Source: Thiospirochaeta perfilievii (GTDB lineage: Bacteria > Spirochaetota > Spirochaetia > DSM-2461). Taken from it: 64,000 bases of DNA. The notes below the pieces were generated by a model that was not told the DNA's origin, searched no databases, and worked only from the letters and a program-made list of their open reading frames with translations. This document shows, one piece after another, positions 9,732 to 17,232 of this stretch. A program made the translations under genes and the position numbers. Position 1 is the stretch's first letter; every line of letters begins with the position of its first letter. Location of the stretch: NCBI RefSeq assembly GCF_008329945.1, contig NZ_CP035807.1, positions 1,302,001 through 1,366,000 of the forward strand, given 5' to 3'.

Positions 9732-9876
9732 AAACTATTTAACGGATTTTATTTCAATTTCTTTATAAAATATGTACATTTTTCTTTTATGTTATTGAAA
9801 TCTGATTTAGAATTATTTTAAATAAGATTAAATTTTTTAATAAGATTTACCGAGAAAATAATGAGGTATTATTAAT

Positions 9877-12800
9877 ATGGCAGCTGATTTAACAAAAGAT
9901 CCTGATGATTTTGAACTATATGGAACATTTACAGACGACGTGGAAATTGTAATGGACCCTGAATCAGAAGAGGAAATGAATGACTATGACAACCAGGAAG
10001 ATAGTTTTGACTCTATAGAAGATGAAGAATCTATTAGTCTTCCATTGAACTCAATTCAGGCTATAAAATCGCTAAATCAAGAGTTAATAAACTTAAGAAA
10101 TGAAATTCATCAACTAAAAAAAGAGATAGTTGCTGTATCAAGTAATCAAAAAGAGACTCTTCCAGTAATTGATGATAATAAACTTATTTTAGAGCAGTCC
10201 GATAAAGTAGTTGAATCTAACGGTTTTTTTGACGACCCAGATGAAGACTCTATTACACTGACGTTTGATGAGTTAGATAGTTTAGATAATTTAGTTGAAG
10301 AAGAGATTGAAGTTGATGAAGATAATCCACTAGCTCAAATTGATACTGAAGATATAATAGATAAAGAAGATGTAAGTATAGATCTAAATGAAGTTGAGAT
10401 CCTTCCAGAAAACGAGTTCCAAGCGGAGAATATATTAGATGATTCCCTTCTTCCAGATAACTCTTTATTTGAAGAGGAAGACCCAGCCTTTGAAACACTC
10501 TCTACAGATGAGGACACTGAATATAATCACGAATTACCAGGTATAGATACAACAAAAGTTACAGAGTTATCTGAAATGGAGATTCTTAAACTTAGGGAAG
10601 AGAGATTAAATACTAAGGATAATTTTAAAGATAACGCTCCAGAAGATGACATTATTATATCTAAAGAAGACTTCCCTGGAAATGATCCATTTGCAGATGA
10701 AGATGGTGATGATTTTAATATTGATATAGAAGAAGTACATGTCCCTGAATCCCATTATGATTTTGATATAGATGATGTAACAGAAGATTTTGAGATCGAA
10801 GAAGAAGAGAGTGATACTGGGGAAGATAATAAGATTGAAATAGACATTAAGTCTGAAAATGAACTAAACAGTGAAAATGAAACTGATGATGATTTTAATG
10901 ATACTCTTAATCAAAGTGTAGAACTTAATTCAGAAGAGAGAAATGAACTTGAAAATGAACTAACTGAGCTAGAAGACAATATTGAAGTAGGAGAGTTAAC
11001 GCTAGAGGATGAAGTTGACCTTGGTTTTGATGATATTGAACTAGATGAGATTACACTAGAAGAAGATTTTGATACTGATAGTGATGATGATACTGAACTT
11101 GATGAGATTACACTAGAAGAAGATTTTGATCTTGATAGTAATGATGAACCAGAATTAGATGAAATTACACTAGAAGATGATTTTGAAACTGATAGTAATG
11201 ATGATTCAGATCTAGAAGAGGTTATATTAGAAGAAGATTTTGATCTTGATAGTGATGAAAATACTGAACTAGATGAGATTACACTAGAAGAAGATTTTGA
11301 CCTTGATAGTGATGATAATACGGAACTAGATGAGATTACACTAGAAGAAGATTTTGACCTTGAAAGTGATGATAATACTGAACTAGATGAGATTACACTA
11401 GAAGAAGATTTTGACCTTGAAAGTGATGATGATACTGAACTAGATGAGATTACATTAGAAGAAGATGTTGACCTTGATAGTGATGATGATACTGAACTGG
11501 ATGAGATTACACTAGAAGAAGATTTTGACCTTGAAAGTGATGATGATACTGAACTAGATGAGATTACACTGGAAGAAGATTTTGACCTTGAAAGTGATGA
11601 TGATACTGAACTAGATGAGATTACACTAGAAGAAGATTTTGACCTTGAAAGTGATGATGATACTGAACTAGATGAGATTACACTGGAAGAAGATTTTGAC
11701 CTTGAAAGTGATGATGATACTGAACTAGATGAGATTACACTAGAAGAAGATTTTGACCTAGATAGTGATGATGATACTGAACTAGATGAGATTACACTAG
11801 AAGAAGATTTTGATACTGATAGTGATGATTCAGATCTAGAAGAAGTTTTATTAGAAGAAGAAGTTAATCTTGATTCAGATGATGACATTGAACTTGAAGA
11901 AAGTTCTGATATTTATAGTAATGATGATACAGAACTAGATGAAATCACACTTGTAGACGATTTTGAAACTAATAATGATCAAGAGCCAGAATTAGATGAA
12001 ATTACTATAGAGGAAGTTGATTTCAATGATGATATTGAGTCTGTGGATGATATGTCTTTTGATATAGATGAAGATCTATCCCTTGATGATTTAAATAATA
12101 AGAGTATAGAGAGTAGTGATAACCCAACTGAAGATATACATGAAGATATCTTCGAACAATCTCAAGGAATTAACTACACAGTTGAGGATGTAGATTTAGA
12201 TGAATCCAATGAGGTTGTTGTTGAAGATAATATATCAGACTCCCATAAAAAAGAGGAAATTAAAGAAGATCCCAAAACAGATGATGACTCTGCAGAGACA
12301 GATCTAATAGAGTCAATAAATATGGATGATGAGTTCGGAGTAGATTTTAACACAGATGATGATGATATAGAGTCTATAGACTTAGATGACTTTAATGATT
12401 CAGAGATCGAATCCATTGATATGGCAGATGAGTTTGGCCTAGATTTTAATCAAGATGAAGAAGAGATTGAATCTGTAGATATTGATGATTTTGATATGGC
12501 AGAAGAGTCAGAGATTGAAAGTGTTGATTTGGATGATTTTGGAATATCTGATGAGACAGATGAATTACTTGAGACAGATGAATTAGTTGAGACAACAACT
12601 GACATGGAAGATCAGTTAGCCCAAAAGGCAAAAGCAATATCAGATGAGTTAACCAAGAAAGTCCAAGATCAAGTTTCTGATTTAGAAATAGATGACGATT
12701 TTTTAAGTGATATAAATTTTGATGAAGAGCCTAATATTCTAATTGAAAGTAATGATGAACTAGAGAAACAGTTAGAGGATATCCCAGAGAGTGATCCTAT

Positions 12801-13155
12801 TGTAATCTCCAAAGATAATTACGAAATTACAATAGATAATGGGAATGTATTAACATCCCCAGAGGATGAGCATACCGAACTACCTGGAACAGAAGATCTT
12901 GATCTAAATCAATTAGATAGTTTAATTGGGGATGAAATTGAGTTGGAGCAGGAGACTCCACAACAAGAGGAACATAAATCTACTAAATTTTCAGAAGTGA
13001 TAAAGCCTGAATTAAAGAGCGAAATAAAATCAGTACTTTCATATATGGATGTTTTGCTTGAATCTCTTCCAGAAGATAAAATTAAAGAGTTTGTTGAAAG
13101 TGAACATTTTAATGTATATAAAAAACTCTTTAGCGAATTAGAAATAGAAGAGTAA
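9877..13155 (+). CDS. Giant acidic tandem-repeat protein, cytoplasmic
   Basis: Unknown function. The 1092 residues are extremely rich in Asp/Glu, with no signal peptide or membrane helix. In order: acidic start, a short coiled coil (about 63-98), a low-complexity acidic region, thirteen 19-residue repeats (about 399-645) with consensus ELDEITLEEDFDLESDDDT, degenerate copies, a second motif family of IESVDLDDF type (about 810-890), and a non-repetitive C-terminal segment of about 55 residues (KSVLSYMDVLLESLPEDKI and onward) that looks like a small helical domain. GAGGT precedes ATG 9877 by nine bases. Its TAA overlaps the next ATG (TAATG), so translation is coupled to the GAF/GGDEF-like gene. 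It resembles a flexible, multivalent scaffold; any partner is unknown. Mature size may vary if the repeats expand or contract. Confidence 0.85.
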   Translation: MAADLTKDPDDFELYGTFTDDVEIVMDPESEEEMNDYDNQEDSFDSIEDEESISLPLNSIQAIKSLNQELINLRNEIHQLKKEIVAVSSNQKETLPVIDDNKLILEQSDKVVESNGFFDDPDEDSITLTFDELDSLDNLVEEEIEVDEDNPLAQIDTEDIIDKEDVSIDLNEVEILPENEFQAENILDDSLLPDNSLFEEEDPAFETLSTDEDTEYNHELPGIDTTKVTELSEMEILKLREERLNTKDNFKDNAPEDDIIISKEDFPGNDPFADEDGDDFNIDIEEVHVPESHYDFDIDDVTEDFEIEEEESDTGEDNKIEIDIKSENELNSENETDDDFNDTLNQSVELNSEERNELENELTELEDNIEVGELTLEDEVDLGFDDIELDEITLEEDFDTDSDDDTELDEITLEEDFDLDSNDEPELDEITLEDDFETDSNDDSDLEEVILEEDFDLDSDENTELDEITLEEDFDLDSDDNTELDEITLEEDFDLESDDNTELDEITLEEDFDLESDDDTELDEITLEEDVDLDSDDDTELDEITLEEDFDLESDDDTELDEITLEEDFDLESDDDTELDEITLEEDFDLESDDDTELDEITLEEDFDLESDDDTELDEITLEEDFDLDSDDDTELDEITLEEDFDTDSDDSDLEEVLLEEEVNLDSDDDIELEESSDIYSNDDTELDEITLVDDFETNNDQEPELDEITIEEVDFNDDIESVDDMSFDIDEDLSLDDLNNKSIESSDNPTEDIHEDIFEQSQGINYTVEDVDLDESNEVVVEDNISDSHKKEEIKEDPKTDDDSAETDLIESINMDDEFGVDFNTDDDDIESIDLDDFNDSEIESIDMADEFGLDFNQDEEEIESVDIDDFDMAEESEIESVDLDDFGISDETDELLETDELVETTTDMEDQLAQKAKAISDELTKKVQDQVSDLEIDDDFLSDINFDEEPNILIESNDELEKQLEDIPESDPIVISKDNYEITIDNGNVLTSPEDEHTELPGTEDLDLNQLDSLIGDEIELEQETPQQEEHKSTKFSEVIKPELKSEIKSVLSYMDVLLESLPEDKIKEFVESEHFNVYKKLFSELEIEE
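11071..11811 (+). repeat. 13 x 57-bp in-frame tandem repeat
   Basis: Thirteen consecutive 57-bp units, each encoding 19 residues ending ELDEITLEEDF. The downstream units are nearly identical at DNA level, including synonymous positions, and the first three or four are more diverged, which suggests recent expansion from the 3' part of the array. Degenerate half-copies flank both ends. Because 57 is a multiple of three, copy-number change would keep the reading frame. Confidence 0.95.
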
Positions 13156-14078
13156 TGGGTTTATTACAAAAAGCCTCAGAACACAACTTAAACTCTCCTC
13201 AGCAAAGAGAAATAAATTTCTTACAATTAAAAGAGGGTTTAACAAACATAAAAAAAACAATAGATTTTTATCCTAATCTATTTAAAAGTTTGACCAAGTT
13301 GTTATCCATAGAAAAGGGAGCTCTTCTAATAAAAGAGGGAGACATATTCTCCCTCTCTTCAATTATTGGTTTTGATGAAACAACAAAAAATAGGCTTCGA
13401 ATTAGTACCATAGAGTTTGATAACTATATGGAAAGTGGGAATATTGATATTTTCCAGAAGTATCTATCTATAAGAGAGTTTGTAACAACTAAACAAGTAC
13501 TTTTATACCCCCTTTTTAATAAGGAAAATCCAAAAGCACTTTTATTGATTACAGAATTTAAGATAGAGAAAGCTCCAGAGCGTAATGAAATCCAGTTCTA
13601 TTTAAGTGAAATTGCTAAAATTTCCCAGGATAATCCTATTGATAGGATGCAGGGAACAGTTTTACACAGTAATAATGTAAAATCCAGTGTTCGTAGTTAC
13701 CTACAAACAGTAAAAAACTCTGAAAACAGAGTTATATTTATTAAGCTAAACTTATCCAACCTTCTTTTAAAATTCAAAGAAGATGATAGCTTATCAACAG
13801 AAAGCAGTATAACAAATGGTGCTTTAAAAATGCTCACATCATTTACAAAAAACAGAGGAAGGGTATTCCAACTCTATAATAACGATATCCTACTAACCCT
13901 TTTAGATAAAAAAAATAGTATTAATATAATGGTTGTGCAGCAACAGATTGATGCCGCTTTTAAAACTGTGTATTCAAATAGATTAAGCTCTGTTAATTTT
14001 AATTATGAATCCCTAATTTGGAACAATAACTCCCTGGATACCATCCTAGACCACTTTATTCAAGATGACATTAATTGA
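13155..14078 (+). CDS. GAF-like plus degenerate GGDEF-like protein
   Basis: Not assignable by name. The 307 residues have no membrane helix. The N-terminal half (about 30-165) has a GAF-like strand/helix pattern (GALLIKEGDIFSLSSIIGF, then YPLFNKENPKALLLI). The C-terminal half (about 175-307) has a GGDEF-like layout: a strand rich in hydrophobics (RVIFIKLNLSNLL), a helix, then FQLYNNDILLTLLD where active cyclases have R-x-GGDEF. NNDIL in place of GGDEF predicts no diguanylate cyclase activity. The start ATG overlaps the stop of the acidic protein by one base, and the end overlaps the first DUF115 gene by 14 bases. It is probably a non-catalytic sensor or adaptor. Confidence 0.65.
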   Translation: MGLLQKASEHNLNSPQQREINFLQLKEGLTNIKKTIDFYPNLFKSLTKLLSIEKGALLIKEGDIFSLSSIIGFDETTKNRLRISTIEFDNYMESGNIDIFQKYLSIREFVTTKQVLLYPLFNKENPKALLLITEFKIEKAPERNEIQFYLSEIAKISQDNPIDRMQGTVLHSNNVKSSVRSYLQTVKNSENRVIFIKLNLSNLLLKFKEDDSLSTESSITNGALKMLTSFTKNRGRVFQLYNNDILLTLLDKKNSINIMVVQQQIDAAFKTVYSNRLSSVNFNYESLIWNNNSLDTILDHFIQDDIN

Positions 14079-15558
14079 AACCAGGGATAAGTCCCTTACT
14101 GCAAAAATAAATGGAACTACTATTCACTCTAAATACTCACCAATAAAAGAAGCAGATAAATTTCTGTCCAGTAAACTAGTAAACTTAGATGATACAAGCA
14201 CAGTAGTTATCATAGGACCAGGAATTGGGTATCTATACACTTCCATCTTAAAGACAAACTCAAAAGTAAGGGTAATTGGAATACCATTGGATGAGAAATT
14301 AGCAAAGTTATCTCTAGAAGAAAATAGGAGTGGCAGAGTTCAGTGGGATAATAAAACATCAATCCATGATTTTCTAAAAAAAAATATAAATATGTTTAAT
14401 ATAAAAGGAATTCAGATAATTGAATGGAGTCCAGTTGTTAAAGCTTTTCCAGAGAGATATAAAGAAGTAAGTTTAGCACTACTCTCATATATTCGTAGAC
14501 TAAATGGAAATATCTTAACAACAGCAAGATTTGGTAGGTTATGGCTTAGAAACTCTATAAAAAACTATATAAATATAAACTCCTATATTTACGGGATAGA
14601 GATTAATAAACCAGTTATAATAGTGGCATCAGGGAGTAGTTTAAATAGCTATATAAATTTTCTAAAAGAAATAAGGGAGAAGGTTTTTGTAATTGCTTTA
14701 TCATCTGCAAACTTGGCATTAAAACATTTTAACATTAACCCTGATATTGTTTTTTCAACAGACCCAGGGTATTACTCTAAGCTTCACATTAATAAAAATG
14801 AAGAAATACTGGCTTGCCCACTAACAAACTCTACATCAACAAAGGAGAATGTATTACTTTTAAACCAAAACATTTTTTTTGAGAAACAGATATTAACTAT
14901 GGATCACATTCCAAATTTCTGTGTAAATGAGAATGGTACAGTTGCAGGGACAGCATTGGAATTTGCACTAAAACATAGTTCCTACCCTATCTTCTTAGTT
15001 GGTCAAGATCTTGAAAGCTCAGATATAAAGAGTCACGTTTCTCCATACTCCTTTGAAAACTTATTGAAAAAGAGTGAATCTAAAGTTGAACCATACTACT
15101 CCATAATGTATAAAAGGTGGAGTCAAATAGGGGTTACCTATAAAACTTATAGGGATTGGTATAGTATGATATCAAAACAGTACAAAAATCGTATATTCAG
15201 ACTAAATGAACATTCAAATAAAATTGATGGGATAGAGGATATAGACAAAGAGTTTGTAAGATCTACAATAAGAGATATTAAGAATAACTCAAGATTTAAC
15301 TTTTCTACATTTCAACAAATAACAAAAGAAGATAGGATTAAAAATGTTAAAAGTCTATTAACAAAGTGGCTAAACTCAATAGATAATAAAGATTTTGATG
15401 AAAATCCACTCTTTTATTTAATATCTACATCAAAGTATACCGATACTAAAAATATGACTATACTTAGCAAAAAAAATGAGCTATTAAAGGAATGCAGAGA
15501 GGAGTCAAGACTTTTTATAGAGGGGTTATTAGTAAGATATGGAAGGAAATTACTTTAA
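14065..15558 (+). CDS. DUF115 (Maf/MptE-like) protein, first copy
   Basis: The 497-residue protein has an N-terminal Rossmann-like region (VVIIGPGIGYLYT near 48-60) and a central DUF115 domain (about 175-330) with VASGSSL and NINPDIVFSTDP, the latter matching the GIKPD-x-D pattern of the family. GSSL replaces the usual GPSL, and the Gly-rich GGS-x-x-H segment is replaced by NGTVAGTA, so the active site looks altered compared with the second copy. Family members include flagellin-modifying Maf glycosyltransferases and archaeal MptE pterin kinases. In a motile bacterium a flagellin- or surface-glycosylation role is plausible but inferred. It overlaps neighbours at both ends (14 and 20 bases), so the block is translationally coupled. 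Confidence 0.8.
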   Translation: MTLIETRDKSLTAKINGTTIHSKYSPIKEADKFLSSKLVNLDDTSTVVIIGPGIGYLYTSILKTNSKVRVIGIPLDEKLAKLSLEENRSGRVQWDNKTSIHDFLKKNINMFNIKGIQIIEWSPVVKAFPERYKEVSLALLSYIRRLNGNILTTARFGRLWLRNSIKNYININSYIYGIEINKPVIIVASGSSLNSYINFLKEIREKVFVIALSSANLALKHFNINPDIVFSTDPGYYSKLHINKNEEILACPLTNSTSTKENVLLLNQNIFFEKQILTMDHIPNFCVNENGTVAGTALEFALKHSSYPIFLVGQDLESSDIKSHVSPYSFENLLKKSESKVEPYYSIMYKRWSQIGVTYKTYRDWYSMISKQYKNRIFRLNEHSNKIDGIEDIDKEFVRSTIRDIKNNSRFNFSTFQQITKEDRIKNVKSLLTKWLNSIDNKDFDENPLFYLISTSKYTDTKNMTILSKKNELLKECREESRLFIEGLLVRYGRKLL

Positions 15559-16975
15559 TTGTAACATATTAGCATTAACCAAAACTAATAACTCTTTAGT
15601 ATCAAAATTAAATTGTGCAAATCCCCAAATAAAAAAATACCAATATATATCTTCAAAAACAGGAGACTTAATTCCTTGTACCCAGGGAGAGAACCCTAGA
15701 GCACTTCATTCAAAAATTGACCCTATAAGAGAGGGAAATAGATTTCTATCGTTATATAAAAATAGAGGTTTCTTAATATTTTTAGGTATGGGTGCAGCCT
15801 ATCAGATTAGACCATTTATAGATAAAAATCAGTTTTCAAATATACTAATAATTGATAAAGATTTGGATCGATTTAAGGATATTATCTCAAAATTAGATTT
15901 GAAAGACATTTTCTTAAATCCGGCAATAAAGATTCTTATAGATCCTACTCCCCAGGAGTTATTTAATTTTATATTAGAGAATTACATCCCAGCAATATCT
16001 GGAGATGTAACTACAATTCCTTTAAGACAGAGAGTTAATAGTGAGATAGATTTTTTTACTAAAACTATAGATATAATAAAGGGAGCACTTAATAGGATAT
16101 CCGATGACTACACAGTACAAACTAGGTTTGGAAAAAAATGGTTCTCTAATACACTATTTAACATAAAAGAAGCAAACAAGTCTAAACCAATGTTAAAGCC
16201 AATAAAATCAGCAATAATAACTGCTGCAGGTCCATCCCTTGAGGATAGTATTGAGGAGATAAGAGAGAGACAAAAAAATGCTACTTTAATAGCGACAGAC
16301 ACAACAGCTCCTGCCCTATTAGCCCACAACATTAAACCCGATATAATAATATCAATTGATTGCCAACATATTAGCTACTATCACTTTATTAAGTCTATTC
16401 CTAAGGATATTCCTCTAGTTCTTGATATAACATCTCCAAGAAAACTTACAGCAATGTTTGATACAGTCTACTTTTTTACAAGTGGCCACCCAATAGGCCA
16501 ATATATAAATAAAAAGTATAAAACATTTCCTACCCTAAATACATCAGGAGGAAGTGTTACCCATGCGGCACTCTCCCTAGCCGATGCTTTAAATGCTAAA
16601 AACATCTATCTATATGGTGCAGATTTCTCATATCCCCAGGGGAAAAGTTATGCTAGAGGAACCTATATTTACGACTACTTTAATAAAACAGATAGTAGAA
16701 CATCATCATTAGAAAGTTCTTTTTTCTCATTTATAATGGATAGTAGAGACATATCAATTGAGCAAATTAATGACGGTTTAAGGTATATAACCAAACCTAT
16801 GATAGGATATAAAGAGAATTTAGAAAAATCTTGTGAAACATTAAGAGGGAAACTTCATGTAAAACAAGGCAGGGGGTGTAAAATCAATATAGATCAGAAT
16901 GATCCCACATGCCTTCTATACTACCTCTTTTTGCTGAAGGTAAGATTAAAGAGAGCAGTGTTGATTTTTTATTAG
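15539..16975 (+). CDS. DUF115 (Maf/MptE-like) protein, second copy, C-terminus out of frame
   Basis: The 478-residue frame contains a canonical DUF115 domain: AAGPSLEDSI near 226-235, NIKPDIIISIDCQ near 263-275, TSGGSVTHAA near 330-339, then YLYGADFSYP near 355. GPSL and the GGSV-H motif are intact, so this copy is the better candidate for a working nucleotide-sugar or pterin-type enzyme. After about residue 455 the translation (CLLYYLFLLKVRLKRAV) loses family character, whereas the -1 frame beginning at 16909 reads on with a typical DUF115 C-terminal helical region. The intact protein would be about 550 residues. Either a real or sequencing frameshift lies between 16903 and 16975, or two genes overlap by 67 bases. 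Confidence 0.8.
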   Translation: MEGNYFNCNILALTKTNNSLVSKLNCANPQIKKYQYISSKTGDLIPCTQGENPRALHSKIDPIREGNRFLSLYKNRGFLIFLGMGAAYQIRPFIDKNQFSNILIIDKDLDRFKDIISKLDLKDIFLNPAIKILIDPTPQELFNFILENYIPAISGDVTTIPLRQRVNSEIDFFTKTIDIIKGALNRISDDYTVQTRFGKKWFSNTLFNIKEANKSKPMLKPIKSAIITAAGPSLEDSIEEIRERQKNATLIATDTTAPALLAHNIKPDIIISIDCQHISYYHFIKSIPKDIPLVLDITSPRKLTAMFDTVYFFTSGHPIGQYINKKYKTFPTLNTSGGSVTHAALSLADALNAKNIYLYGADFSYPQGKSYARGTYIYDYFNKTDSRTSSLESSFFSFIMDSRDISIEQINDGLRYITKPMIGYKENLEKSCETLRGKLHVKQGRGCKINIDQNDPTCLLYYLFLLKVRLKRAVLIFY

Positions 16976-17205
16976 AATATAAATCTATATTAAAATCCCT
17001 ACCTGACATAATATTCCCTTTAGATGAATATATAAATAGTTTGAATAAGGACCAACAGCTTATATGGTTAACAATTATACCTGTTCTTGCAAGTCATAGA
17101 GGAGAGGAAGAGTTAACTACGGTTCTTATGAGAAAGAGTATAAATTGGATGATATCCAGAATTGATAGACATATATATATGGAGGAACAAAAAAAGGGTG
17201 CATAA
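16909..17205 (+). pseudogene. C-terminal helical part of the second DUF115 protein, in the -1 frame
   Basis: A 98-residue frame starting at an ATG inside the end of the preceding gene. Its helical content (LEYKSILKSLPDIIFP, then LTIIPVLASHRGEEE) resembles the C-terminal region of DUF115 proteins. No Shine-Dalgarno sequence precedes the ATG. A TGA in this frame at 16900-16902 limits any frame change to the 73 bases up to the upstream stop at 16975. I read it as the displaced C-terminus of the gene at 15539. The alternative is a separate small gene, or a product of programmed -1 frameshifting. Confidence 0.6.
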
Positions 17206-17232
17206 TAGTGCTTTATTTTGTATAATAAATTA

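Noticed and set aside
10911-11888. 325-residue Ser-rich open frame on the minus strand
   Set aside because: It is the antisense of the acidic repeats (GAT/GAA read backwards as ATC/TTC). It has no Shine-Dalgarno sequence and the plus-strand frame is continuous.
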